Assembly: GCF_007197645.1 (NCBI RefSeq)
Contig: NZ_VKGK01000016.1
Coordinates: 56,915 to 120,914 of the forward strand
Origin: Shewanella hanedai
Lineage (GTDB): Bacteria; Pseudomonadota; Gammaproteobacteria; Enterobacterales; Shewanellaceae
Direction of reading: 5' to 3'
DNA: 64,000 nucleotides
Shown here: positions 1 to 11,773 of the stretch, piece after piece
Layout of the letters: each line of letters starts with the position of its first letter
Position numbering within the stretch: position 1 is the stretch's first letter
The notes under the pieces: generated by a model
What the model was told of the DNA's origin: nothing
The model's input: the letters and a program-made list of their open reading frames with translations, nothing else
Databases searched by the model: none
Translations under genes and position numbers: made by a program

Positions 1-57
1 AGCACCAGCATAACTTGTTACACGCTCATAACAATAGAAATTTGCAACGATTAATTT

Positions 58-80
58 AAAGAGTGAAGAACTCACTCTTT
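58..80. terminator. Hairpin, possible terminator
   Basis: A 9-bp perfect stem (AAAGAGTGA / TCACTCTTT) with a 5-nt loop is followed by an AT-rich stretch. It may end a gene lying to the left of the window, or act for rlmF on the other strand. There is no long T-run, so the terminator call is tentative. Confidence 0.45.
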
Positions 81-155
81 ATAATTAATGAGATGAAGTG
101 TAACCATGAAAGTTTATATAAGAACCAAATGAACTCAGACGCTTAACCTTTATAT

Positions 156-1328
156 TTAGCCCCTGTATTTTGCCCATAATCCTCTTTGTGACGGAGTTAA
201 AAAGCTCCAGGCCAACACACGAGTGAGCTTATTGCCTTGGGCCATATCGATAGTCTTAACCGTAACAGCACCCGCTTTTTCAAGCGCTGCGTAAGAGGGT
301 TGAAGGTTCTCTTTCTTCGACACTAAACTGGTAAACCACAAACATTGAGTCGAAAAATCTTTGCTCTCGCGGATCATATCCGTAAGAAAGCGTTTTTCGC
401 CCCCCTCACACCAGAGTTCAGCTTTCTGGCCACCGAAGTTAAGCTCAGCGCCTTTCTTAACGAGCGGCACCTCTTGTGCTTTATGTCCTTTCGCAACTCT
501 ATTCGCAGCTAAGTTTTTCACTTTGCGCTGAGTACCTTCACTCGCCTCAGCCAACGATGAATGGAAAGGCGGATTACACAGAGTAATATCGAATCTGTCG
601 TCGGCTTGGATGATCCCGTGAAAGACTTTTTGATGATCGGTTTGCAATCGAGTTTCTAGCTTCCCCTGCAAACAAGCATTAGCTTCAACAATAGTATTGA
701 CGTTAGCTAATGATAAAGGGTCAACATCACTTGCCACAAAACGCCAACCATAGACCTGAATACCTAAGAGCGGATAGATACCATTCGCCCCAGTACCGAT
801 ATCTAATGCTTTAATTTTCAGCTTGTTAAACTTAGCGTCAAAGGTACCCGTAGATATGGAGTCATCACCTTGATTACTATTATCAGCCGCTTCAATTCCA
901 ATCAAGAGGTCGGCAATATAATGAAGATAATCGACTCTGCCGGGAATAGGCGGGCACAGAAAACCTTGAGGAATGTCCCAAGCGTCTATCTGATAATCAA
1001 GTTTCAACAACGCTGAGTTAAGGGCTTTTACCGCCAGAGGATCAGCAAAATCGATAGAAAGATTACCGTAAGGATTAGGTCTCACGTAGGGCGTGAGTGC
1101 AGGACTTACCTCTACCAGTTTGTCGAAATCATAACCATTGCGGTGCAAGTTGCGTGAATGCAAACCCGGCTTTTGAGTATTAACTGCACGAGTTTCCTGA
1201 GCCTTCCCCTTATTAGTACCAGCACTATTTCTGTCTGTTCTCTTCTTAGGGGATCTGTCTTGCTTAGCACGCGGATTTCGACTTGGTTTAGAGCTTGACT
1301 TTATCATGATATTTAATATAACTGACAT
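156..1328 (-). CDS. rlmF: 23S rRNA (adenine(1618)-N6)-methyltransferase RlmF
   Basis: This enzyme methylates N6 of A1618 in 23S rRNA using S-adenosylmethionine. The first 55 or so residues are a basic, low-complexity extension rich in Lys, Arg and Ser. The family core then starts with LHSRNLHRNGYDF, followed by the conserved RPNPYGNLSIDFADP and CPPIPGRVDY blocks. The SAM loop is ALDIGTGANGIYPLLG, and the catalytic N6-adenine methylase motif NPPF sits in DITLCNPPFHSS. At 390 residues it is longer than E. coli YbiN because of the basic tail. The first ATG has an AGG about 10 nt upstream; the next Met (residue 8) has no visible ribosome binding site. It appears to be a single-gene unit. Confidence 0.93.
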   Translation of the reverse strand: MSVILNIMIKSSSKPSRNPRAKQDRSPKKRTDRNSAGTNKGKAQETRAVNTQKPGLHSRNLHRNGYDFDKLVEVSPALTPYVRPNPYGNLSIDFADPLAVKALNSALLKLDYQIDAWDIPQGFLCPPIPGRVDYLHYIADLLIGIEAADNSNQGDDSISTGTFDAKFNKLKIKALDIGTGANGIYPLLGIQVYGWRFVASDVDPLSLANVNTIVEANACLQGKLETRLQTDHQKVFHGIIQADDRFDITLCNPPFHSSLAEASEGTQRKVKNLAANRVAKGHKAQEVPLVKKGAELNFGGQKAELWCEGGEKRFLTDMIRESKDFSTQCLWFTSLVSKKENLQPSYAALEKAGAVTVKTIDMAQGNKLTRVLAWSFLTPSQRGLWAKYRG

Positions 1329-1400
1329 TATGCCGTTAACCTAAGGGCTAACGGCAATAGATAGGAAGGGAATTAACAGTACTTGTACATTAACCCGTGG

Positions 1401-1859
1401 CTAATCATAAAGGTACTTAGTAAAGAGCATGTTAACAATCAATGGCTTGCCTGTTTCCCGCTCAATAAGTCGGTTAAGCGCCTCATAGCACTCTCGGCGG
1501 ATCTCTTCACGCCCAGTGAGTGATTTAACTTTATCGGAAGTTTGACTACCTAGTATCTCGATAATCGCGGCACGTAACAGGGGATCATGATGCTCAATAG
1601 CCACAAGATCTGCTGGGTCTTTTACCATCAATTCAACACTAATCCTAACAAAGCCTAACTTTCTTCCACTGGCAAGATAGTTAGTCACAATTTCAGGCTC
1701 GAAACCATAATAAGCATACTCAGCCAACGTCTGATCTTCTTGCTCCTCAGGCGCCTCGTCTTCAGCATTAGCACCTAGGCTAAAAATACTGATCGAAACA
1801 ATGAACATTAAAGAAGCGAGTCTTTTTATGAATAGAGTGTAATTGTCACATTTTGTCAT
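1401..1859 (-). CDS. FliL-like secreted/membrane-anchored protein
   Basis: The product is about 152 residues with an N-terminal hydrophobic segment (FIKRLASLMFIVSISIF) ending near SLGANA, which looks like a signal peptide or anchor. An acidic stretch follows, then a FliL-type domain with GFEPEIVTNYL, RKLGFVRISVELMV and a long C-terminal helix. Flagellar FliL proteins bind stator units. FliL-like genes next to ubiC, away from flagellar clusters, are common in Vibrio and Shewanella, and their role is not settled. It is divergent from ubiC. In-frame Met codons lie at 1907, 1874 and 1859; I chose 1859 because it gives the most compact signal peptide, so the start is uncertain. Confidence 0.75.
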   Translation of the reverse strand: MTKCDNYTLFIKRLASLMFIVSISIFSLGANAEDEAPEEQEDQTLAEYAYYGFEPEIVTNYLASGRKLGFVRISVELMVKDPADLVAIEHHDPLLRAAIIEILGSQTSDKVKSLTGREEIRRECYEALNRLIERETGKPLIVNMLFTKYLYD

Positions 1860-2002
1860 ATCGAAATTTTCCATTTCAAGCGTATTTATACAGAGCATTG
1901 TATGCAATTCATCAAATACCTGTGCTCGCGGGTCTTTCAGACTTATACTAATTACATGCTAGACTGCACCAGTTTGCAAGTCAGGATTGTACCGAGAATT
2001 AA

Positions 2003-2566
2003 ATGAGTGTAACTAAGTTAAGCTTCCCGTATGGTGAATCAATTCAGTGGCTTTCGCCAGATAAAATTGACCAACTTCCCAAGTCACCCTTAACAAACTG
2101 GTTAATGTCTAATGAAAGTTTAACTCAAAAGTTGCGTTCACACTGCGTTGAATTTGAAGTTGTTGTACTTGGTGAAGGCAACTTAGCCCCTTTTAACGGT
2201 GAGTTCCCCTCTCAAAGCCAGGCCTGGGCACGCGAAGTATTGCTTTGCCTCGATGGGATCCCTTGGGTTTTTGCCCGAACGTTAATCCCTGGCAGCCTAC
2301 TACAGCAAAAAGAATCTGATTTTCTAACCTTAGGAACCAGACCTTTAGGTGAGCTATTGTTTTCCAGTGATGAATTCTCGCCGGGAAAAATAGAAATCGC
2401 TCACTTTACGCCTTGCCATAAGCTGGCTAACTTAATGACATCGCTTAAACAGAACGTCGAACAAGAGTTATGGGGACGACGTCGTTACTTCTCCTATAAC
2501 GGCGAGGAGCTTATCGTCAGCGAAACTTTCTTGCCCGCTGCACGTAGATTAATAGAAGAGATGTAA
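2003..2566 (+). CDS. ubiC: Chorismate lyase UbiC
   Basis: Chorismate pyruvate-lyase makes 4-hydroxybenzoate and pyruvate, the first committed step of ubiquinone synthesis, in the cytosol. The 187 residues match the family from [10 protein letters not shown] onward. The conserved Arg of WAREVLL (R77) and the Glu of IVSETFLP (E174) are at the positions of the E. coli substrate-binding Arg and catalytic Glu, and LWGRRRYF precedes the latter. E. coli UbiC has 165 residues, so this one is slightly longer at the N terminus. ubiA, its usual neighbour, does not follow here: the stop codon abuts an inverted-repeat element whose left end overlaps the last base of the stop. Confidence 0.93.
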   Translation: MSVTKLSFPYGESIQWLSPDKIDQLPKSPLTNWLMSNESLTQKLRSHCVEFEVVVLGEGNLAPFNGEFPSQSQAWAREVLLCLDGIPWVFARTLIPGSLLQQKESDFLTLGTRPLGELLFSSDEFSPGKIEIAHFTPCHKLANLMTSLKQNVEQELWGRRRYFSYNGEELIVSETFLPAARRLIEEM

Positions 2567-2831
2567 TACCAATTACATTAAATATGTTATCAATTCAGAG
2601 GCGCTCAAACTTTTCAATTCAAGGCGCATTGACGAAAGAATGGCTATTCCCTTGTAAGTCAATGCAAAGCAGAAGTGGAATGTTTGAGAGCCTCCCGTAG
2701 GGCGGGTTTCAAAGCCCTGGATGCTGTGTTGAATGATTTAGATATAGAATAACTATTAGCTTCAATCATCCGCCTTGCCTTCAGCGCTTTGAATTCTCGC
2801 TGAATGAACAGATACTTAATGTAATTGGTAT
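2566..2831. repeat. MITE-like inverted-repeat element, copy 1
   Basis: This is a 266-bp element bounded by perfect 16-bp inverted repeats, ATACCAATTACATTAA at the left and its complement at the right. Related elements lie at 12872-13137 and 63542-63855 and share internal blocks such as AATTCAAGGCG, GCAGAAGT and TAGAATAACTAT. It carries no transposase. An open frame on the minus strand (2659-2886) covers most of it but is better explained as a by-product of the element. It sits exactly at the ubiC stop codon. Confidence 0.8.
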
Positions 2832-2845
2832 AATACCCGCTAATC

Positions 2846-2871
2846 AAAAAACGCCCATTTAGGGCGTTTTT
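2846..2871. terminator. Bidirectional rho-independent terminator
   Basis: A strong hairpin (AAAAACGCCC, loop ATTTA, GGGCGTTTTT) is flanked by A-runs and T-runs on both sides. It can end the minus-strand M6 protease transcript and any plus-strand read-through from ubiC. Confidence 0.85.
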
Positions 2872-2897
2872 AGTATTCAAGTCCAATAAAATTTACG

Positions 2898-5792
2898 TTA
2901 ATTCCCCCTTCTAAATCCTAGTAATCCCAGCAGGCATAGCGTCAACCAACCAAGGCTACCACCACCAATACCATTTGATGCCACAAGAGGCACAGTATCA
3001 GCCACACTAAGGGAACTACTCTTGCTACTGACCACGTTTAAACTATCAGTGACCGTCAACTTCACCGTATAAGTACCTGCCGCAGCATAAGTATGGCTTG
3101 GAGACAGCGCAGTGCTTGTCTGCCCGTCACCAAAGTTCCATAAGTAAGTCATAGCGCCTTCACCACCTGTAGTGGTATTTGTAAACGTCACCTTAAGGTC
3201 ATCAGCGGTCGACGTAAAGCCAGCAACTGGAGGGATAGGTAGAGAAACCGTCACAGTACCCGCCTTCTCAACACTCGCTCCTGAACCATCGGTCACCGTG
3301 AGTTTTACTTGATAGGTTCCTGATGCTTTATACACATAAGTCGGCGTTGTCTCTGCACTGGTGGCACCATTATCACCAAAGTTCCACAGGTATGAATAGT
3401 TACCATCACCACCTGTTACTGTCGCAGTAAAGGTGACGGTTCCAGCCACTTGCTGACTGATACTAATACTGGATGTGAGATCTGATGTTGGAGGCCCTGT
3501 TGTCGAGCCACCATAGTTAAACCTCACTGTTGCATTAGATGAGTCACTACTCTGAGCCACGACTTCCATGGTCAAACCGAGTTCAGGCAAGATAATGCCC
3601 GATTGAGGCTGAGTTGGTGCACTGTAATCTTGGCTGTCATCAAACATTGAAATAGATGACAGGTGACTGTCTCCGTTATAGCTGGATTGATTAAACATAC
3701 TAAAAGTGGCGTCACGCACTTGGCTGCTCGTTGCAGAGTCACGATTACCCTTCTCACCGATAAAGTTCTGATCGGCATCAATGACACCAATCAAACCTGC
3801 ACCAGCATGAGTACTAGAATTATTATCAGAATAGCCAAGGTTTTCGAGCCACATCAGCACACCAGGCTCATAAGTATGACTATCAAGACCCGCATCTACG
3901 CCATTGTGGCTTCTCAGTTGAACGACATAACGGCTAGCAGCCCCTGGGCGTTCATCATTAATACGTGAAAAACCGTTAAGCACCATGGTGTTTGCCGTTT
4001 CAGCATTGTCGCTATGAACCACCGTAGCACCATTGGTTATTTGCAGGTCATCAAACACGAAACCATAATTGCCCTCAGCCTGATCCGTTTTATAAATAAT
4101 ACTGATTTGAGCATTATCTCTCCCCGCATAAGCACTCAAGTTATATTCAAGATCAACCCAATTATTTGTCCCCTCGGAGCCCGAAATGCTGCCCGAATTT
4201 CCAGTGATAATCTCTCGAGCAGAGTTAACGGTATTGCTCGCTTTGGTGTAATCCCCTGAGATCACCACACCATCAACCATAACTTGGGCATAGTCATAAT
4301 CAATTTCGATATTCCAATGAGCCTTCATTGTTAACGTTAACGGTGTCGAACTTGGAAGATCCACTTCAAATGACAGAGCATTATTGAGCAAATGCCCTTG
4401 ACCAGAATAGTACTGATACTCTCCGGCATAGGGCTGCTTAAAAGGAATCGTTGCCGAAGGCAATGGAATAGATATCTGATTAACCAGAGAATGATTAACC
4501 GCCTCATTAATAATCACGTCCAAACCAGATTTGCCAATGCTTGTCAGTAACACCTCTTGTTCATTAATCCAACGTCCTTTGAATTTATCCTGCAAATAAG
4601 AGCGGGCATAGGGACTAAAGCCTGATGGCACTGTGCCAGGTATCGCGCCTGTCCAGCTACCTCCGGCCATGACAGACCAAGACGCTACAGGGGAACCATC
4701 ACCTTCATTTGTCGTATCATATTCATCAGGCAAGCCAAGATCATGGCCAAACTCATGCACCACTACGCCTGCAGCAGCATCAATAGGTTGAACGGTATAA
4801 CCAAAGACTTTTTTGCCTGTACCTGGAATGGTATACCCAGGTTCGTTACCTGTGTAGACAAAGAATCTATGTGACCAAATCGCATCTTTACCTTCGTTAC
4901 CGAGTACGCCACCGCCAGCTTCTTCGCCGATGCTGGAATGAAACAGCATCACATGATCGATGTCACCATCGGGCTCATCAAGATTACCATCACCATCGGC
5001 ATCAAAAGGATCTTCCACATCATAACTCGCCAGCTCAGACGCAGACATACCAGCGACGGCTTGAGTCACAGCCTCTTTAACGAGCTCAGGCACCGCTTTG
5101 TCATTGTCGTTATCTGTACTGTCATTCCCACCATAGAAAGCAGCATTATTGGCAGCAGTAAACCAACCTTTTACATTACCGGTAAAGAAAAAGCTTTCAC
5201 CTGATACCGCTTGATAATATTGATACCCGGTTAACAGGTTTTGCTGCTGTGGCCCAGTAAATCCAGTGGTTGAGAACATCATGTTCTGATAATGAGCAGT
5301 GGGGTAATTTGGGTAATACATGGGGGTATCACTGGCTGAAAGGCGATTGTTATCGTGGGGGAGATCCGGAAAGTCGATCAACACGCCTAACACTTTGACT
5401 GTTTTAGTCACTTCGCTATTGGCCTGAGCTTCTGATTTACGCGCTGAAGCGCTCAAACCCGATTTGTTTCTCTTACTCTGACGCAGACTGGCTTCTTTTA
5501 ATCTTTTCTGCTCAAACTTAGCACTGAGTAGATCCCCTTTGTTCTGGACCCCATTAACCCGATGCGAGTAGGCATTAACCGCCGCTAGCTTCTCTTCGTC
5601 TGTGGCATCAGACGAAACCTCACCGCGTTTAATCAACCAATATAAAATCTGATCTTTGTTGATGACTCCGGCATCTGCCAACGTCGCTTTTGATGTCTCA
5701 ATCGGTTTAGCCACTAATCCTGGGCTCATAAAAGAGAGGATGACTGAGAGGCAAATACTTGAAAGCGCCCCGCTATTTTTATTTCGTTCCAT
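2898..5792 (-). CDS. Secreted M6-family metalloprotease (immune inhibitor A / PrtV-like) with two PKD domains and GlyGly-CTERM
   Basis: The 964-residue product starts at the ATG 13 codons inside the longest frame, where AAGGA lies 10 nt upstream. The signal peptide runs through SICLSVILSFMSPGLVA. The zinc site HEFGHDLGLPDEYD (HExxHxxGxxD type) is near residue 345, preceded by Asp-rich DADGDGNLDEPDGDID, which suggests Ca binding. A beta-rich region resembling the immune-inhibitor-A C-terminal domain follows, then two PKD repeats, each with YLWNFGD and a GTY-VKLTVTD strand. The tail GGGSLGWLTLCLLGLLGFRR is a GlyGly-CTERM signal, the substrate type of rhombosortase. The architecture matches Vibrio PrtV plus a sorting tail. 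It probably degrades host or environmental proteins outside the cell. It is monocistronic, with a terminator just downstream. Confidence 0.9.
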   Translation of the reverse strand: MERNKNSGALSSICLSVILSFMSPGLVAKPIETSKATLADAGVINKDQILYWLIKRGEVSSDATDEEKLAAVNAYSHRVNGVQNKGDLLSAKFEQKRLKEASLRQSKRNKSGLSASARKSEAQANSEVTKTVKVLGVLIDFPDLPHDNNRLSASDTPMYYPNYPTAHYQNMMFSTTGFTGPQQQNLLTGYQYYQAVSGESFFFTGNVKGWFTAANNAAFYGGNDSTDNDNDKAVPELVKEAVTQAVAGMSASELASYDVEDPFDADGDGNLDEPDGDIDHVMLFHSSIGEEAGGGVLGNEGKDAIWSHRFFVYTGNEPGYTIPGTGKKVFGYTVQPIDAAAGVVVHEFGHDLGLPDEYDTTNEGDGSPVASWSVMAGGSWTGAIPGTVPSGFSPYARSYLQDKFKGRWINEQEVLLTSIGKSGLDVIINEAVNHSLVNQISIPLPSATIPFKQPYAGEYQYYSGQGHLLNNALSFEVDLPSSTPLTLTMKAHWNIEIDYDYAQVMVDGVVISGDYTKASNTVNSAREIITGNSGSISGSEGTNNWVDLEYNLSAYAGRDNAQISIIYKTDQAEGNYGFVFDDLQITNGATVVHSDNAETANTMVLNGFSRINDERPGAASRYVVQLRSHNGVDAGLDSHTYEPGVLMWLENLGYSDNNSSTHAGAGLIGVIDADQNFIGEKGNRDSATSSQVRDATFSMFNQSSYNGDSHLSSISMFDDSQDYSAPTQPQSGIILPELGLTMEVVAQSSDSSNATVRFNYGGSTTGPPTSDLTSSISISQQVAGTVTFTATVTGGDGNYSYLWNFGDNGATSAETTPTYVYKASGTYQVKLTVTDGSGASVEKAGTVTVSLPIPPVAGFTSTADDLKVTFTNTTTGGEGAMTYLWNFGDGQTSTALSPSHTYAAAGTYTVKLTVTDSLNVVSSKSSSLSVADTVPLVASNGIGGGSLGWLTLCLLGLLGFRRGN

Positions 5793-6201
5793 AGCCACTA
5801 TTTCCTTCCGATTTATCAGGCTAAACGTCATTTAAGTGAGAGATGTAAATCCAACTCTCTGCCTATTGAAGTAGCCCATATTGTTAAGCTTAGACCTAAT
5901 TCACTTATCGACAGGTTACGGAAGTCGATACCAAGCAAATTCAGCTAAAAATGTAAGCCGCAATGTTAAAACTGATTTGACTAAAATCGTTTTCAACATC
6001 AAAAAAACAGCCTTTCAATAACAATTCGATATCAAAACAATATCAGCATTTAAACCTAAACAACAGAAGAAAGAGCTAACAAATAACCATTAGAGATCAT
6101 TAGTGCAACCTAAGCTACTAAGAGGTGAAGAATTAGCCACACATACCGTATGCACGGCTAATTGGAGAAAGGGATATCACAAATATCTTGGTCGAAAAGT
6201 G
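5793..6201. other. Intergenic region, 409 bp, no gene seen
   Basis: This AT-rich stretch lies upstream of the M6 protease and downstream of the GH63 gene on the minus strand, so it should hold the protease promoter. The only structure I see is an 8-bp inverted repeat (AATTAGCC at 6131-6138 and GGCTAATT at 6156-6163) shortly after the GH63 stop. It has no T-run and may be a weak terminator. Confidence 0.4.
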
Positions 6202-8388
<2,187 letters not shown>

Positions 8389-8482
8389 TTATGTCGATAA
8401 GTCAGTTTTGATGCAAGTACAGCAACGAAAGGTAATTGATTTTGAAGAGGTTCCTAAGACTAGGACTTAGGAACTCGAATCT

Positions 8483-9088
8483 CTACGGAGTAGACTGGCT
8501 CATGTGCGCCATGTAATTTGCGATGCCATCGAGGAACATCTGCACAGAGATCATAACCAGCACCATCCCCATCAATCGTTCTACCGCTGTTAGGCCTTTT
8601 TCTCCCAACACCTTAGTGAAGACTTTATAGAACAACAAAATAACGGCGCTCACACCCCATGCAGCCAATAAAGCGATGGTCCAATCTAGCATACGATCGC
8701 TGTCTGTATGGGCTAGTAAAATAAGAGCCGCTAATACCGAAGGACCCGCCATTAATGGAATCGCCATAGGAACAATAAATGGTTCTTCACCCGCCGCAAG
8801 CCCAACAACCCCGCCAGGTTGAGGGAAGATCATTCTGATCGCGATTAAAAACAGAATAATGCCACCAGCAATGCTGACAGATTCCGTTCTCAGATTGAGA
8901 AAATTAAGAATAGCCTCACCAGCAAACAGAAACGACATCATAATGATCAGCGCAAACACCAACTCTCTGATCAACACTCTGCGTCTTTTCTTAGGTTCAA
9001 TATGACACAGAATGGATGAGAAAATAGGCAGGTTTCCCAATGGATCCATAATAAGAAACAACATTACTGCGGCAGAAAAGGTATCCAT
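8483..9088 (-). CDS. yhgN: MarC-family integral membrane protein YhgN
   Basis: The 201-residue protein has about six hydrophobic segments. It matches E. coli YhgN (197 aa) closely, including LIMDPLGNLPIFSSIL, EPKKRRRVLIRELVFALI, SVSIAGGIILFLIAIRMIFP and PFIVPMAIPLMAGPS. The PLGNLP motif is typical of the MarC (UPF0056) family, whose transport substrate is not established. It stands alone and is divergent from the ZIP-like gene. Confidence 0.9.
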   Translation of the reverse strand: MDTFSAAVMLFLIMDPLGNLPIFSSILCHIEPKKRRRVLIRELVFALIIMMSFLFAGEAILNFLNLRTESVSIAGGIILFLIAIRMIFPQPGGVVGLAAGEEPFIVPMAIPLMAGPSVLAALILLAHTDSDRMLDWTIALLAAWGVSAVILLFYKVFTKVLGEKGLTAVERLMGMVLVMISVQMFLDGIANYMAHMSQSTP

Positions 9089-9359
9089 AAAAAATTAACG
9101 CCTGTCTTTTGAGTGCAAGAGATATCACTCATTCTATAACCATTTGGAAACAATCAGATAGGCAAATCACACAAAAAACCAACAAAACAGACAAAGGATG
9201 GCCGATAGTGATCGATATATTGCGTTTTAAATGACATACAGAGGCTGCTTAACCAGTAAATGTGGTCACACTTGATGTAAATAATGCGACCTTAACTGCT
9301 AAATTTTCAGAAACTGGTATACTAGCCCGTCTTTTTTTAAAGTCCCAGCTAAGCGAATC

Positions 9360-10907
9360 ATGCTCTATCTATTAGCCAGTTGTATTGCTCTATTATTAGG
9401 CCCTATTTTCTATCGATATCTTTCGACCGAAAACGGTCTACAAAAAGGTCTAGACGGATTTATATTCGTGTCACTAGGCGGCTTAGTGCTGGTTCATATT
9501 TTACCTGAGCTGCTGGAACACGGTGGGTTTCTGGCAATCATCTTCGTGATCATCGGTCTTTGGGGACCTACTGCCAGCGAAAAGCTGTTCCATCGCTACT
9601 CAGAAGTCACCCATAATCTCACACTGACTTTAGGCATCGCCGGACTGCTGCTCCATACCATCACAGATGGTAGCGCCATGGTATTAGCGCAACACGATGA
9701 AAATTCAATACTGCTGGCTTTAGGGGTGATATTACACCGCCTACCAGTAGGATTAGCCATCTGGTGGCTGCTCAAACCTCAGCTAGGCGCACGTTGGGCC
9801 ATGGCGGTATTAGCTGCAATGATGGTACTGACTGGCTTTGGCTATTTCGCAGGCGAGCAACTATTAACTCATTTAAGTTTAGATAACACCGTCTACTTAC
9901 AGGCCTTTGTTACAGGTTCAATCCTGCACGTGGTGCTGCATCAGCCCCATGGTGAAAGTAATGAAGATAAACAAGGTAAATACGAGTATCAAGCCGGTAT
10001 CGGTAGCTTACTTGGCATAGGATTACTCTGTCTGCTGTTGATGATGGACTCAGGTGGACACGAAAGCCATAACCACAGCCACGGTAGCGAACAACTCGCA
10101 GACTGGTTGCTGACGCTTGCGCCTGTTTTACTGCTTAGCTATGCCGCCGCCAGCCTTAGGTATCGATTGGGTTTATCCCCTAAAACCCCCTCTTTAGCCC
10201 AGCGGTGGTTACAACGCCTTGCCGGACCTGAAGCCTTGATCATCACAGCATTATTGCTGGGTCCTATGTTTGCCTTCTTGCAACTAGTGGGACTGCTGTT
10301 GATTGGCACCTTGCTGACATGGGCTAAAATAGAGCCGACAGATCCTCATACTCACGTACCTCAATCAGCGTTGCGTTTCGGCTTTTCATATTTAGTCGAC
10401 CGCAGTGCTCCGTGGGTAATTCTCAGCTTGATTCTAGCCAACTTAATTGGCCATCCTTCGGTGCCACTGGCGAGCCCTATTACTCAGGTTGCGGTACTTT
10501 TATTAGTATTCTTACCAATGCGGTTCTGTAACTTAGGCGGGGCAGTGCTAGCGCTATCTCTTGCCTATAGTGGCTGGAGTAATGAAGCCGTCTTACTGGC
10601 TTTACTGGCTGCACCTATCTTTAATCTCGCTCAACTAAAGCTAATGAATTGGACTCAACGAGGGCTGCTGTTTGCTTTGATATTGGCAAGTTTAGTGGCG
10701 ATCAGTTTGATTCAGCCACAATGGCACTCTTTGATGACGATACCAGCGAGCATAAACACCCTATCGTTAACCGCATTAGCCTGCCTTTTTGCGGCTAGCT
10801 TGTTACGCTTGGGACCAAGAAAGTTTATGGCCAGAATCATGCATCTGAAACCTAAAGCCCATGATCACGCTCATAACCACAGTCACGAGCATGGCCATAA
10901 GCATTAA
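9360..10907 (+). CDS. ZIP-like metal transporter fused to a permease-like second half
   Basis: This is a 515-residue polytopic membrane protein. Residues 1-225 look like a ZIP transporter: LGGLVLVHILPELLEH, HTITDGSAMVLA and LHRLPVGLAIWW carry the His and Asp residues expected of ZIP metal sites. A His-rich linker (HESHNHSHGS, near 232) follows. The second half has about seven hydrophobic segments starting at GPEALIITALLLGP and resembles YraQ/DUF318-type permeases; this part is less certain. The C terminus is again His-rich (HDHAHNHSHEHGHKH), suited to zinc or another transition metal. ZIP proteins are usually near 260 residues, so the doubled length is notable. Metal and direction of transport are inferred. 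Confidence 0.75.
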   Translation: MLYLLASCIALLLGPIFYRYLSTENGLQKGLDGFIFVSLGGLVLVHILPELLEHGGFLAIIFVIIGLWGPTASEKLFHRYSEVTHNLTLTLGIAGLLLHTITDGSAMVLAQHDENSILLALGVILHRLPVGLAIWWLLKPQLGARWAMAVLAAMMVLTGFGYFAGEQLLTHLSLDNTVYLQAFVTGSILHVVLHQPHGESNEDKQGKYEYQAGIGSLLGIGLLCLLLMMDSGGHESHNHSHGSEQLADWLLTLAPVLLLSYAAASLRYRLGLSPKTPSLAQRWLQRLAGPEALIITALLLGPMFAFLQLVGLLLIGTLLTWAKIEPTDPHTHVPQSALRFGFSYLVDRSAPWVILSLILANLIGHPSVPLASPITQVAVLLLVFLPMRFCNLGGAVLALSLAYSGWSNEAVLLALLAAPIFNLAQLKLMNWTQRGLLFALILASLVAISLIQPQWHSLMTIPASINTLSLTALACLFAASLLRLGPRKFMARIMHLKPKAHDHAHNHSHEHGHKH

Positions 10908-10971
10908 ATGTATAGCATTCAATTTAAATCCAGTTTAAATTCTAAGCATCACTCTTTAAATCAAACCGCCT

Positions 10972-11730
10972 ATGTGCATCTTGTTCATCGCGCTGAAGCA
11001 ACACCCTAAATATCCACTTATCGTCTGTGCCAACCGTGATGAATTTCATCATCGACCAACAGAGCAAGCTCATTTCTGGATGCCAGAGAACCAAATTCTC
11101 GCAGGTAAAGATCTTCAAGCGGGAGGAAGCTGGCTTGGCATCAATCGGCAAGGGAACTTTGCAGCACTGACTAACTTCCGTCAGCCTCAAGCTCAGCAAG
11201 ATGGAATGAAAAGTCGCGGAGAGTTGATTTTAAACGCCTTAAAACCTCAAGTTCCTATCACCACGGCCTGGTTAAGGGAGCATAGCCAAAACTACAACCC
11301 CTTCAATCTGGTATTTGGTCATCGCGATGAGCTCTACTGTTATAGAAGTACCGATAAAACCCTAACTCCACTTACCGCTGGTTTTCATTCCATCAGTAAT
11401 GGTGATCTCGATGATATATGGCCGAAGATGGCACGAGGCACACAAGCATTAGAGCAAGTGATATCAGAATCTGATGAGCCTGATATTGAGGCTTTACTGG
11501 CGATTATGAAAGATGAAACTCGAGCCGAAGAGAGTGAACTTCCTCAAACTGGAATAGCACTAGAGTGGGAACGTCTACTCTCCTCCATCTATATACGTCA
11601 TCGTGAATATGGCACTCGTTCCACCAGCATCATTCTTCAGGATCACCAAGGTCATACCCGTTTTATTGAGGTCAGGTATGACGGCAAAGGACGTCACTTA
11701 GGTCAGCAAGAGTTCAACCTAAGAAAATAA
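10972..11730 (+). CDS. NRDE-family protein (TANGO2-like)
   Basis: The protein has 252 residues and begins MCILFIALK, with the diagnostic NRDE block as VCANRDEFHHRPT at residues 18-30. GGSWLGINRQGNFAALTNFR follows. The near-terminal Cys after Met resembles the N-terminal nucleophile arrangement of Ntn hydrolases, which NRDE/TANGO2 proteins resemble. The biochemical role is not established; the eukaryotic relative affects lipid and haem homeostasis. It lies 64 bp after the ZIP-like gene on the same strand, so co-transcription is possible. Confidence 0.85.
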   Translation: MCILFIALKQHPKYPLIVCANRDEFHHRPTEQAHFWMPENQILAGKDLQAGGSWLGINRQGNFAALTNFRQPQAQQDGMKSRGELILNALKPQVPITTAWLREHSQNYNPFNLVFGHRDELYCYRSTDKTLTPLTAGFHSISNGDLDDIWPKMARGTQALEQVISESDEPDIEALLAIMKDETRAEESELPQTGIALEWERLLSSIYIRHREYGTRSTSIILQDHQGHTRFIEVRYDGKGRHLGQQEFNLRK

Positions 11731-11773
11731 ACAGATACCAATTGCATTTGGGATTTATTCATTCGGCCATGAT

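Noticed and set aside
2659..2886. 75-codon open frame on the minus strand
   Set aside because: It lies across the inverted-repeat element and terminator, has no ribosome binding site or recognisable product, and is not conserved as a frame in copy 2.
4871..5204. Plus-strand frames inside the M6 protease gene
   Set aside because: They are opposite-strand shadows of a Gly/Asp-rich coding region; no start signals.
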